A stretch of DNA of 29,825 bases from JAUHXS01 sp965213575. GTDB lineage: Bacteria; Bacteroidota; Bacteroidia; Chitinophagales; JAUHXS01. Under the pieces are notes generated by a model. It saw nothing but the letters and a program-made list of their open reading frames with translations. It had not been told where the DNA came from and searched no databases. Of the stretch, positions 1 through 8,159 are shown in pieces. Every line of letters begins with the position of its first letter. Within the stretch, counting starts at the first letter, position 1. Where the stretch lies: positions 1 to 29,825 of the forward strand of contig CBDBZN010000032.1 in the NCBI GenBank assembly GCA_965213575.1, written 5' to 3'. The position numbers and the translations under genes are program-made.

Positions 1-1
1 T

Positions 2-982
2 TATAAAGAAGTAAGAATATTGATCAAAGAAGCAAAAGCCGATATTTGCCATGTTCACAATTTTTTGCCGATCATTTCGCCCTCTATATATGATGCGTGC
101 CGGAAAGAAAATATACCGGTAGTTCAAACACTACATAATTATAGATTATTATGTTCCAACGGCTTATTTTTTAGAGATGGAATGGTTTGTGAAGAATGTA
201 CAGCTAGCAATACCTACCATGGAGTAAAATATAATTGTTACAGAGATTCGAAATTGGAAACATTAATGGTCTGTAATATGATAGAAATCAATAAAGTAAG
301 ACTTACTTGGGCTCATAAGGTAGATGCTTACATTTGCTTAACAGAATTTGCAAAAACTAAATTTTCTAGTTTAATCCCACCAGATAAATTATATATAAAA
401 CCCAATTTTACATATTTTAAAGAAATTTCAAATCCTGAAAGTATAAACGAAATGGACTTTTTCCTTTTTATCGGACGTTTAGATCAGCCTAAAGGAATTG
501 AACTGCTTTTAAATGCAGCAGAAAAATTACCTAACATAAAATTCATAATTGCAGGAGATGGTGAATATGCAAAACTAATTAATCAACCAAATATAAAGCT
601 TCTGGGTTGGACAAATAAAAGCACTATCAATTTATTACTTGATAAATGTATTGCACTCATCTTTCCATCTTTACTCTATGAAACTTTTGGCATGACTATT
701 ATTGAAGCATTTGCAAGAGGCAAAGCAGTTATTGCCTCTAATATTGGAGCACCTAATGAATTGGTAGACGATCAAAAAACAGGATTATTATTTAAAACCG
801 GTGACATAGATGATTTACAAGAAAAAATTATTTGGGCATGCAATAATAAGCCTGCAATAGCAGCAATGGGTAAAAATGCATTTGATGAATATTTAAAAAA
901 ATATACTCCAGAAGTTAACTACAAAAACTTGATTAATATTTATAATAATGTCATATCCAAGAAAACAAATTCTAGGAACTAG
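2..982 (+). CDS. Glycosyltransferase family 4 protein, 5' end cut by window edge
   Basis: A GT-B fold, retaining glycosyltransferase that would add a sugar from a nucleotide-sugar donor to a growing surface polysaccharide at the cytoplasmic face of the membrane. The frame is open from base 2 without a stop. The first possible start is a TTG at 20, but the protein there begins directly at the ADICHVHNF segment, which in GT4 enzymes follows about 70 residues of N-terminal Rossmann fold, so the true start lies upstream of the window. The C-terminal half has the donor-site signature: an FIGRLDQPKGIELLL stretch, then YETFGMTIIEAFARG with the EX7E glutamate pair, followed by KAVIAS. A Cys-rich stretch (CSNGLF, CEEC) follows the first strand, as in several GT4 capsule enzymes. 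The end overlaps the next gene by 35 bases, so the two are probably co-transcribed. Donor and acceptor cannot be read from the sequence. Confidence 0.9.
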   Translation, partial: YKEVRILIKEAKADICHVHNFLPIISPSIYDACRKENIPVVQTLHNYRLLCSNGLFFRDGMVCEECTASNTYHGVKYNCYRDSKLETLMVCNMIEINKVRLTWAHKVDAYICLTEFAKTKFSSLIPPDKLYIKPNFTYFKEISNPESINEMDFFLFIGRLDQPKGIELLLNAAEKLPNIKFIIAGDGEYAKLINQPNIKLLGWTNKSTINLLLDKCIALIFPSLLYETFGMTIIEAFARGKAVIASNIGAPNELVDDQKTGLLFKTGDIDDLQEKIIWACNNKPAIAAMGKNAFDEYLKKYTPEVNYKNLINIYNNVISKKTNSRN

Positions 983-1700
983 CATAACGATAATAAGTAA
1001 AGAAAAAGCTGTATTTGAGCTAATACAATTGGCGTTTAATAGGCAATCCTCATACACTTGCTTTGTCAATGTTCATATGACCATCGAATCTCAAACTGAT
1101 GAAATACTTAAACAAGCTGTAACACAATCTACACTTTCTCTAGCAGATGGTATGCCGGTTGCAAAAGCTATAAAATGGCTATACAATATTAATCAGGAAC
1201 GATTAGCTGGAATGGATTTTCTACCCATTTTAATTGATAAAGCACATCAACAAAATTTGTCTATCTTTTTCTATGGTTCTACTCCAGAAATGCTTCAAAT
1301 CACGCAAAAATATATAAAGAATAAATATCCGGACATCAACATCGCCGGAACGTTATCTCCTCCATTTAGAGAACTGTCTCATACAGAGATTGAGGACCAT
1401 ATCGCTATTATTAATTCTAGCCAAGCTAATTTAGTCTTTGTGGCACTGGGTTGCCCCAAACAAGAAAAGTGGATGGCAGAAAATTGCAAAGACATCAATG
1501 CAACATTACTTGGCATTGGTGGTGCATTAGAAGTATTTGTCAAAGCAAAGAAAAGAGCTCCATTAATCATACAACAAATAGGTATGGAATGGCTGTACAG
1601 GTTAATTCAGGATCCTAAAAGACTATGGAAACGATATCTAAAAACTAACTCTCAATTTATGATACAATTAACCAAAGAAATTTTAAGGCATAGAAAATAA
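948..1700 (+). CDS. WecG/TagA/CpsF family glycosyltransferase (GT26)
   Basis: A full-length (250 aa) GT26 enzyme. Family members add the second sugar, often ManNAc or ManNAcA, to an undecaprenyl-diphosphate-linked GlcNAc at the inner face of the membrane. Visible signatures: LADGMP near residues 65-70 with the presumed catalytic Asp67, RLAGMDF at 85-91, GCPKQEKWM at 168-176, GIGGALEV at 189-196, and the basic GMEWLYRL...DPKRLWKRY tail at 212-230 that holds the enzyme on the membrane. The ATG at 948 lies inside the preceding glycosyltransferase gene. The WecA/TagO-like enzyme that would make its acceptor is encoded by the convergent gene ending 8 bases away, which supports a role in the same pathway. 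The family also contains enzymes using other sugars, so the exact donor is open. Confidence 0.92.
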   Translation: MSYPRKQILGTSITIISKEKAVFELIQLAFNRQSSYTCFVNVHMTIESQTDEILKQAVTQSTLSLADGMPVAKAIKWLYNINQERLAGMDFLPILIDKAHQQNLSIFFYGSTPEMLQITQKYIKNKYPDINIAGTLSPPFRELSHTEIEDHIAIINSSQANLVFVALGCPKQEKWMAENCKDINATLLGIGGALEVFVKAKKRAPLIIQQIGMEWLYRLIQDPKRLWKRYLKTNSQFMIQLTKEILRHRK

Positions 1701-1708
1701 AGATGTTG

Positions 1709-2761
1709 TTATGCTCGAGATCTTTTTAGAAGCATATGTAAAAGCATAGTAAATCCAAAAGCTAATGCTAATATTAAAAGTAATAAATTAAGGGATCCTA
1801 CTTCTTGCAAAGTAAATACTATTAATATAAAAAATATATTTATAAGAATTAACATCATTGTTGCTTGCAAGTGATTCATACCGGTTTTTAATAATAAATG
1901 GTGTACATGGTTCTTATCAGCACTAAAAGGAGAACGTCTCCTTATTACACGTTGCACAAATACTCGTAATAAATCCCAAAGCGGAATTATCAATATTCCA
2001 ATTGCAATGGCGGGTGCAGATTTAACCATTGGCAAACTGTTTTCAGTGATTTTATTCATTTCTATAAATTTTATGGCCATGACTGCGGAAACCAAACCTA
2101 CCAATAGCGAACCGGTATCTCCCATAAATATCTTTGCAGGAGTAATATTGTACACCAAAAAAGCTATTAATGCGCCTATTAAAGCACAAGAGATAACTAC
2201 CATGTTGAAATCTTCCAATTTATTAAATAAAACTGCAAAAGTTAATGTAATGATTATACCAATTCCCCCTAGTAACCCATCAATTCCATCTATAAAATTG
2301 AATGAATTCGTAATAACTAAAATTGTGAATAGAGATAAAAAGTAACTAAACCATAGAGGAATATCATTGATACCAAAAATTCCGTACAAGCTGGTTAAGC
2401 GAATTCCTCCCCAATGAACTATAATCACTGTTGCAATAATTTGAATACCCAATTTTTTGAGAGGGTCAATTGCAATAATATCATCCTTTATACCAATAAA
2501 AAATATTATAATTATAGATGCAATAATGAATTGCAGCTGAGGAAAAGTGCTAATATCTACCCAGCAAAGTATAGAAAAGATGAAGCCGGCAAATATCGCT
2601 AAGCCTCCTAAGGTAGGAATATTTGTATTATGTAACTTTCTGGCACCTGGTTCATCATACAAAGCTTTAAGTTCGGCAATTTTTATAATGGAAGGTATTG
2701 CAATATATACAATCAGTAAAGATGTCAAAAATGCTCCGAAAATAGAGAGTACACTTTGCAT
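1709..2761 (-). CDS. WecA/TagO-like undecaprenyl-phosphate sugar-1-phosphate transferase
   Basis: A polytopic membrane protein (350 aa) of the MraY/WecA family, which transfers a HexNAc-1-phosphate (GlcNAc in WecA and TagO) from a UDP-sugar to undecaprenyl phosphate and so starts a polysaccharide repeat. Family motifs are in order: GGLAI at 52-56, the Mg-binding GIKDD at 90-94, NFIDGIDGLLGG at 155-166, FMGDTGS at 212-218, and the HVHH histidine motif at 285-288 typical of WecA-type enzymes rather than MraY. About ten hydrophobic segments are visible. The ATG abuts the stop of the wzz-like gene with no intervening base, so translation is probably coupled. It is the last gene of the seven-gene minus-strand operon. 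The choice between GlcNAc, FucNAc or another HexNAc as substrate cannot be made from motifs alone. Confidence 0.92.
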   Translation of the reverse strand: MQSVLSIFGAFLTSLLIVYIAIPSIIKIAELKALYDEPGARKLHNTNIPTLGGLAIFAGFIFSILCWVDISTFPQLQFIIASIIIIFFIGIKDDIIAIDPLKKLGIQIIATVIIVHWGGIRLTSLYGIFGINDIPLWFSYFLSLFTILVITNSFNFIDGIDGLLGGIGIIITLTFAVLFNKLEDFNMVVISCALIGALIAFLVYNITPAKIFMGDTGSLLVGLVSAVMAIKFIEMNKITENSLPMVKSAPAIAIGILIIPLWDLLRVFVQRVIRRRSPFSADKNHVHHLLLKTGMNHLQATMMLILINIFFILIVFTLQEVGSLNLLLLILALAFGFTMLLHMLLKRSRA

Positions 2762-3898
2762 TTAATTGTTTTTTATTAAAGCAATAAATATTATTAATAT
2801 AGATAAGCTTATTAAGATACCTGCTGCGATTAATATATTTTTCGTGTAATCTGGAGACTCGGGTAAGCTGGGCTTAGTAATAAATAAAAATTTATTATCA
2901 TTAAAATCTTTAATATCAATAAACTCTTCCGAAACTTGATTTTTCACATTGAGTGATATATACGAATTGTCTAGGCTATTAATAAACTTCTCCTTTTCTA
3001 ATTGTATGTTTTCCCACAAATTTTCCTTTATCCAAAAAGCATTATCTGTAAAATACTTCGATTTTAAGATTTTTAAAAAATTCAAGATCTGAGTACTCAC
3101 CTTTAACTGATTTTCTAATGTCTCTATCTCAACTTGATAATTCTGTATAGAAACTTTCGCTGAAATAAGTTGCTGCTGAGGAGAAAGGTACTTCTCCGTT
3201 TTTTCATCAACTTCAACAATCTGACGCTGTGTTTCAGAAGAATTCAGTTTTAGCAAATCTTTTTCAATCAGGACCACTTTCTTCTCTGTATTTTCAACTG
3301 ATTTATTAGTAATAAGAATTTCTTTCTCACTCATAGATTTCATTTTCGTATAATAATGCTGCATATCATTATATAGCTTCCAAATTTTATAATTTAGCAC
3401 AGTAGTCTTTATATACTGCCCAATAAATAATGTTTTATTAAATGCTTTTCGGGGATCAGTAGCTCTAGATACAATTTTGAGGCCTATAATTGTATTATCT
3501 TGACTTTGCACATTCATATTTTTATTATAACTATAAATGACTGTAATGTAGTCATCAAATTCTTTCTCAGAAACTTTCCCGTCAATCCCTTTTTCTTTTA
3601 AGAAAAGATTTATTTTTTCTGAGCTTTTAAATGCATTTTCATAACTTTTATACTGAGGAATTCTTATCCCGTGAATATCATCACGCTTAAGTTGCTTACT
3701 ATCTAAATTAAATTCCAAGTTAGCCCCTATCTGAATAGTAGCTTGACTAACATACTCTTTAGGTAAAACAAAAAAAACGATTAACGCAATTAAAGCAGAC
3801 ACTAAAATACCTATTAATATAAAGCGCTTAGATTGCTGTAATTTATACAAGATTTTGCTTAAGTCAATTTCGTCTGAAATATCTGTGTTAGAAGTCAT
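2762..3898 (-). CDS. Wzz-like polysaccharide chain-length determinant protein
   Basis: An inner-membrane protein (378 aa) of the Wzz/polysaccharide co-polymerase class, which sets the length of O-antigen or exopolysaccharide chains made by a Wzy polymerase. It has the expected architecture: a short cytoplasmic N-terminus, a first membrane segment at about 28-50, a large periplasmic part with heptad-like, charged coiled coil at about 190-275, and a second membrane segment at about 352-374 preceded by a Pro-rich stretch (KPSLPESPDY). It lacks a C-terminal tyrosine kinase domain, so it is not a Wzc-type fusion. A CpsB/YwqE-like tyrosine phosphatase is nevertheless encoded in the same operon. It starts 38 bases after cysQ and ends exactly where the WecA-like gene begins. 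The assignment rests on topology, the N-terminal Wzz-like stretch and context more than on strong motifs. Confidence 0.82.
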   Translation of the reverse strand: MTSNTDISDEIDLSKILYKLQQSKRFILIGILVSALIALIVFFVLPKEYVSQATIQIGANLEFNLDSKQLKRDDIHGIRIPQYKSYENAFKSSEKINLFLKEKGIDGKVSEKEFDDYITVIYSYNKNMNVQSQDNTIIGLKIVSRATDPRKAFNKTLFIGQYIKTTVLNYKIWKLYNDMQHYYTKMKSMSEKEILITNKSVENTEKKVVLIEKDLLKLNSSETQRQIVEVDEKTEKYLSPQQQLISAKVSIQNYQVEIETLENQLKVSTQILNFLKILKSKYFTDNAFWIKENLWENIQLEKEKFINSLDNSYISLNVKNQVSEEFIDIKDFNDNKFLFITKPSLPESPDYTKNILIAAGILISLSILIIFIALIKNN

Positions 3899-3936
3899 TA
3901 TTGTATATAATTATATCTCCTCACAAAGATACAAAA

Positions 3937-4728
3937 CTATATTGCTTCTAAACGTTTTACTATAAAAAAGGGATTTAAAAGGTTTTTTTTGTTATAGTCT
4001 AAAACATTGTTATTATCAACGCGAATTACTTCTCCTCCCGCTTCTTCTACAATGATCTGGCCGGCACCGGTATCCCACTCCATGGTAGGGCCTAATCGCG
4101 GATATACATCTGCTATTCCTTCGGCCACTAAACAAAATTTCAAAGAACTGCCCGCAGCAATGCAGGAAACGTATGTATACTTTTTCTTTTGATCAGCAAT
4201 ATAAGTTTCTACTTCTGTGCTTAAATGCGATCTACTTGCAACAATTTTTAAATTTTTGTTTGCCATCTTAACCTTAAGTTGCTTTTTATTACCAAATTGA
4301 TCAATCTTATAACTCCCTTTCTCTTTAATAGCATAATACACTTCTTGAGTAGCAGGTACATAAATAACCCCTAAGATGGGACGGTGATTTTTAATCAATG
4401 CGATATTAACAGTAAATTCATCATTCTTTTTTATAAATTCCTTTGTCCCATCAAGTGGATCAACTAACCAGAAATATTCCCAATTTTTCCGCACAGCATA
4501 GGGCACTTCTTTTTCTTCTTCAGAAATTAGGTGTATATTCTCTAGTTGCAAAGCACGCAAACGTTTTACTATAATGTCGTTTGCCTTTTTATCAGCTATT
4601 GTTAGAGGAGATTGATCAGCTTTCTCAAAGACTTCAAAATCTTTTTTATAAACTTCCATAATAGCCTCTCCGGCTTCTTTGGCAATATTTATAATGTCTT
4701 CTATTTGGATTTTCTCAAGCATTTTCAT
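3937..4728 (-). CDS. cysQ: 3'(2'),5'-bisphosphate nucleotidase CysQ
   Basis: A 263-aa Mg-dependent, Li-sensitive-type phosphatase of the inositol monophosphatase superfamily. CysQ hydrolyses 3'-phosphoadenosine 5'-phosphate (PAP), the by-product of PAPS-dependent sulfation and sulfate assimilation, to AMP. The metal-binding residues are present: SEEE near 69-72, the DPLDGTKEF signature at 90-98 (Asp90, Asp93), and the late EWDTGAG motif around 217-223. The DGTKEF version of the signature is typical of CysQ rather than of IMPase or SuhB. The ATG at 4728 overlaps the end of rmlD by 14 bases; a second in-frame ATG (4722) is an equally possible start. Its place inside a polysaccharide operon, away from any visible sulfate assimilation gene, is unusual and may mean that the polysaccharide is sulfated (inference). 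Confidence 0.92.
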   Translation of the reverse strand: MKMLEKIQIEDIINIAKEAGEAIMEVYKKDFEVFEKADQSPLTIADKKANDIIVKRLRALQLENIHLISEEEKEVPYAVRKNWEYFWLVDPLDGTKEFIKKNDEFTVNIALIKNHRPILGVIYVPATQEVYYAIKEKGSYKIDQFGNKKQLKVKMANKNLKIVASRSHLSTEVETYIADQKKKYTYVSCIAAGSSLKFCLVAEGIADVYPRLGPTMEWDTGAGQIIVEEAGGEVIRVDNNNVLDYNKKNLLNPFFIVKRLEAI

Positions 4729-5581
4729 ACTTTATCAATTCTAAACATCTTTTTAAGCTATGTTTCCAATCAGGTATATCTATTTGTAAAGCATTAGTGA
4801 TTTTAAATGTATCTAACACACTATATACAGGCCTTTTTGCAGGAGTAGGATAATCTTTTGTAGGTATAGGATTAACTCTACAAGATATACCGCTTTGATT
4901 AACTATTTCTTTAGCAAACTCATGCCAGCTAATTGCACTTGCATTGCAATAATTGTATATGCCAAAAGGAACATTTTCAGTATTGTCAACGATTTGATAA
5001 ATCACCTCAGCTAAATCTCTTGCATATGTAGGAGATCCTGTTTGATCATTCACTACATTGATTATTTCGTTAGCAGTAGCTATTTTCAAGATAGTTTTTA
5101 CAAAATTTTTACCAAAAGAAGAATACACCCATGAAGTTCTGACAATATACACTTTATCATGAATTGCTAAAGCGGCTTCCTCGCCTTCTAACTTCGTTTT
5201 ACCGTATATGCTTAAAGGGTTAGTAATATCATCTTCAGTGTATGGTTGATTTTTTTCTCCATTAAATACAAAATCTGTGGAAATATGAATTAAAATAACA
5301 TTCTTGTCTTTGCATATTTCGGCTAAGTTTCTAACTGCTAAGTGATTAATATCATTAGCTTTTTTTTGCTCATTTTCTGCTTTGTCTACCGCGGTATATG
5401 CTGCCGTATTAATGCAAACAGCTATATTATTTTCATCTATGAATTTAGCTACCGCTAATTGATTAGTAATATCTAATCTATTGCGATTTGTAAAATAAAA
5501 TATATGTCTACTAAAATTTTTACTTACAACCCGTAATTCTTGTCCTAGTTGGCCATCGCTGCCGGTGACGAGAATATTCAT
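4715..5581 (-). CDS. rmlD: dTDP-4-dehydrorhamnose reductase RmlD
   Basis: A cytoplasmic 288-aa short-chain dehydrogenase/reductase that carries out the last step of dTDP-L-rhamnose synthesis, reducing dTDP-4-dehydro-L-rhamnose with NAD(P)H. The N-terminal nucleotide-binding loop reads TGSDGQLG at 6-13. STDFVF at 101-106 and the catalytic YGKTK (Tyr126, Lys130) are in the expected places. PVYSVLDT near the C-terminus matches the family's substrate-binding end. Length is normal (280-300 aa). Its ATG overlaps the stop of rmlC by four bases (ATGA arrangement), and its own end overlaps cysQ, so it sits in a translationally coupled series. Confidence 0.96.
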   Translation of the reverse strand: MNILVTGSDGQLGQELRVVSKNFSRHIFYFTNRNRLDITNQLAVAKFIDENNIAVCINTAAYTAVDKAENEQKKANDINHLAVRNLAEICKDKNVILIHISTDFVFNGEKNQPYTEDDITNPLSIYGKTKLEGEEAALAIHDKVYIVRTSWVYSSFGKNFVKTILKIATANEIINVVNDQTGSPTYARDLAEVIYQIVDNTENVPFGIYNYCNASAISWHEFAKEIVNQSGISCRVNPIPTKDYPTPAKRPVYSVLDTFKITNALQIDIPDWKHSLKRCLELIKYENA

Positions 5582-6141
5582 TTCTGAAAATTTTTCACAG
5601 CTTTTTTGAAGCTAGGCAATTCTTTATCTTTATCAGATAGAATAAAATCACTTTCGGGAATTGTCCAATCTATATTAATATCCGGATCGTTAAAAATAAT
5701 CCCATACTCACTCTTTTGATCATAAAAATTGTCACACTTATAAGAAAATTCTGCTTCCGGACTCAATACTAAAAAACCATGTGCAAATCCTCTGGGCACT
5801 AATAACTGTTTTTTATTATTTGCATTTAATTTAATGCTGAAATATTTACCGTAAGTAGCTGAATACTGTCTCAAATCTACAGCTACGTCTAATACCTCAC
5901 CGGAGATCACACTTACTAGTTTTGCTTGAGCATGAGGGTTTATTTGATAATGCAAGCCTCTAAGCGTACCATATTTTGATTTAGATCTATTATCTTGAAC
6001 AAATTGATAATTAAGGCCAAGTTTTTTAAAAACCTTTTGATTATAACTCTCATAAAAATATCCTCGGTGATCTTGAAACACGGCCGGTTCAATAATTACC
6101 AAATCATCTATGCCCGTTTCTATTACTTTCATAATTTTCAT
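5578..6141 (-). CDS. rmlC: dTDP-4-dehydrorhamnose 3,5-epimerase RmlC
   Basis: A cupin-fold epimerase (187 aa) converting dTDP-4-dehydro-6-deoxy-D-glucose into dTDP-4-dehydro-L-rhamnose in the cytoplasm. The hallmark sequence GTLRGLHYQ carries the catalytic His64. It is followed by AKLVSVISGEVLDVAVDLR (Lys74) and a Tyr-containing EFSYKCDNFY near 131-140, which includes the partner acid-base Tyr. VPRGFAHGFLVL matches the conserved second cupin strand. Length is standard. Two starts are possible: ATG at 6141, sharing one base with the stop of the upstream phosphatase gene (TAATG), or ATG three codons later. Both neighbours overlap it, which fits a single polycistronic message. Confidence 0.96.
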   Translation of the reverse strand: MKIMKVIETGIDDLVIIEPAVFQDHRGYFYESYNQKVFKKLGLNYQFVQDNRSKSKYGTLRGLHYQINPHAQAKLVSVISGEVLDVAVDLRQYSATYGKYFSIKLNANNKKQLLVPRGFAHGFLVLSPEAEFSYKCDNFYDQKSEYGIIFNDPDINIDWTIPESDFILSDKDKELPSFKKAVKNFQK

Positions 6142-6890
6142 TAAAATAACATTCGGTTTAAGATTTTTTCACTTGATAAAACTTTAGATAAATATTTATC
6201 TCGCAAATTATCTTGTAAAAAATCTAACTGGCTTTTGTTATGTAAGTCTGAACCGATAAAATCAATCATATCAGCGTCAATAAGATGTCTCGCTGCTCTT
6301 AACACATTTGGATTATAACCACCCAGGGCAGAAAGTAAGTTTAATTGAAAATATACGCCCATCTCTTTAATTTGATGATATTTTGATAAACTCTTATCAA
6401 ACATATACGGGTAACGCTCAGGGTGAGCTAAAATGGGCTTAATGCCTTTTTTCTTTAATTTATTTATAATGAGTTCCAGATTAGTAGGTTTGTTCAAAAA
6501 GGATAACTCGAATAACAGGTACCCATTTCCAAACGTCAAAAGCTCATCATCATCAACTAAACGTTCAAAATATTCATCTATATAATATTCTGCAGCAGCT
6601 TCCATTTGAATATCAATCTTATTTTTATATAATTCAGTTTTTACTGCTTCTAATCCCGCTAAAATAGTTTGACTGTTATTGCGATACATATCTCCCATAA
6701 TATGGGGTGTTGTAATAACCTTTTTATATCCCAATCTTTGCAAGCCACTGATTAATTGAAGGGCATCACTCATATCCTTAGCCCCGTCATCAATGCCCGG
6801 AACCAGATGAGAATGAAAATCTACTTTTAAAATACTAAGATCAACCGGTGCAGGTTTTTCAAAAACAGATCGTATCTTATCAAAAATCAT
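6141..6890 (-). CDS. CpsB/YwqE-type PHP-domain tyrosine-protein phosphatase
   Basis: A 249-aa metal-dependent phosphatase of the polymerase and histidinol phosphatase (PHP) superfamily. CpsB, Wzb-like and YwqE enzymes dephosphorylate the tyrosine tail of the kinase that drives capsule export and so modulate chain length. Metal ligands are visible in order: VDFHSHLVPGIDDG at 23-36 (His26, His28), TTPHI near 60, a central Glu in EAAAEYYIDEYF, LAHPERYPY near 175-183 and GSDLHN near 233-238. It lies between rmlB and rmlC, two bases after rmlB and overlapping rmlC by one base. No bacterial tyrosine (BY) kinase is present in the window; the cognate kinase should lie elsewhere, or the target may be a different phosphoprotein. 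Confidence 0.88.
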   Translation of the reverse strand: MIFDKIRSVFEKPAPVDLSILKVDFHSHLVPGIDDGAKDMSDALQLISGLQRLGYKKVITTPHIMGDMYRNNSQTILAGLEAVKTELYKNKIDIQMEAAAEYYIDEYFERLVDDDELLTFGNGYLLFELSFLNKPTNLELIINKLKKKGIKPILAHPERYPYMFDKSLSKYHQIKEMGVYFQLNLLSALGGYNPNVLRAARHLIDADMIDFIGSDLHNKSQLDFLQDNLRDKYLSKVLSSEKILNRMLF

Positions 6891-6892
6891 TT

Positions 6893-7957
6893 TTAGCCGT
6901 ATTGCGTTTTGTAGTAATTTTTATACGCTCCTGAGGTAACATTTTTCAACCAGGCTTCGTTCTCCAAATACCAATCCACTGTCTTTTCTAGTCCTTGTTC
7001 AAAATTAACCGATGGCTCCCATCCTAATTCATCCTTAATTTTTGATGCGTCAATAGCATATCGCTTATCGTGTCCCGGCCGATCTTTTACGTAAGTTATT
7101 AGTTTTTCCGATTCCCCTTTTGGCCTATTGAGTTTTCGGTCCATCACATTGCATAATAATTTAATTAATTCAATATTCATCCATTCATTAAAGCCGCCAA
7201 TATTATAAGTCTCTCCTAATTTTCCTTTATGAAATACCATATCGATTGCTGTGGCATGATCATTTACCCAAAGCCAATCTCGAGTATATTTACCATCACC
7301 ATACACCGGTAACGGCTTGTTGTGTTTAATATTATTGATGAATAAAGGAAGTAACTTTTCAGGAAACTGATTAGCACCATAATTATTGGAGCAATTAGAA
7401 ATCACGATGGGCAATCCATAGGTGTTGGCATATGCTCTTACAAAATGATCAGAGCTTGCCTTAGAGGCTGAGTAAGGTGATTGTGGATCATAGGAGGTAG
7501 TTTCTGTAAATAGCCCTTCTTCTCCCAGTGATCCATAAACTTCATCGGTAGATACATGATAAAAAAGATGTGCTCTGTCAGCATTTGGATTTTCTAAGTT
7601 CCAAATATTTCGTGCAGCATTAACTAAATTAACAGTACCCAGCACATTCGTATAAATAAATGCCATCGGATCTTTAATAGATCGATCTACGTGAGACTCT
7701 GCTGCTAAATGTATAACACTATCAAACTTTTCTTTATTAAATATACCATTGATAAATGCTTCATCTACAATATCACCTTTAATGAACGTATAGTTTGCTT
7801 TGTCCTCTATATCTCGCAGGTTTTCCAGATTACCCGCATAAGTCAATTTATCCAGATTATATATTTGATAATTTGGATATTTATTAACCAATAATCGAAC
7901 TACATGAGAGCCAATGAATCCAGCGCCACCGGTCACTAAAACTTTTTTATTATTCAT
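6893..7957 (-). CDS. rmlB: dTDP-glucose 4,6-dehydratase RmlB
   Basis: A 354-aa extended SDR enzyme that converts dTDP-D-glucose to dTDP-4-dehydro-6-deoxy-D-glucose, using tightly bound NAD+. Diagnostic features: the Rossmann loop GGAGFIGSHV at 10-19, AAESHVDRSI at 85-94, the catalytic STDEVYGS with Thr137-Asp138-Glu139, PYSASKAS with Tyr162 and Lys166, NNYGANQFPEKLLPL, and GDGKYTRDWLWV. Length is typical. It is the first gene of the seven-gene minus-strand operon; the 200-base space upstream carries two short palindromes but no clear Bacteroidota promoter. The next gene starts two bases after its end. RmlA, the thymidylyltransferase supplying dTDP-glucose, is not in the window. Confidence 0.97.
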   Translation of the reverse strand: MNNKKVLVTGGAGFIGSHVVRLLVNKYPNYQIYNLDKLTYAGNLENLRDIEDKANYTFIKGDIVDEAFINGIFNKEKFDSVIHLAAESHVDRSIKDPMAFIYTNVLGTVNLVNAARNIWNLENPNADRAHLFYHVSTDEVYGSLGEEGLFTETTSYDPQSPYSASKASSDHFVRAYANTYGLPIVISNCSNNYGANQFPEKLLPLFINNIKHNKPLPVYGDGKYTRDWLWVNDHATAIDMVFHKGKLGETYNIGGFNEWMNIELIKLLCNVMDRKLNRPKGESEKLITYVKDRPGHDKRYAIDASKIKDELGWEPSVNFEQGLEKTVDWYLENEAWLKNVTSGAYKNYYKTQYG

Positions 7958-8007
7958 TATGTTCTTTCTAATCTACTGAAATTTAAAGAAGTAATAAATT
8001 AAAAATC

Positions 8008-8024
8008 CATTGCAGCATGCAATG
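8008..8024. promoter_or_regulatory. Perfect 7-bp palindrome upstream of the rmlB operon
   Basis: CATTGCA-GCA-TGCAATG, with both 7-base arms matching exactly, lies about 50 bases before the rmlB start. A second dyad, TTACTT-A-AAGTAA (8063-8075), lies 38 bases further upstream. Either could be an operator or part of the 5' leader. There is no T-run after either of them, so they are not obvious terminators for the response-regulator gene. Function is inferred from position only. Confidence 0.3.
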
Positions 8025-8159
8025 ATAGATAAATCCACTTTATTTAAATAATTTCTGTAAAGTTACTTAAAGTAATTAAATCTAAAATTCTACTATTGAA
8101 TAAAGTAAGGTATTGAAAATCTTATTAAGAGGAATCTAAAAATATAAGCTTGGCATTCG

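Noticed and set aside
2007..2345. 112-codon plus-strand frame opposite the WecA-like gene
   Set aside because: Antisense of membrane segments and catalytic motifs of a clearly identified gene.
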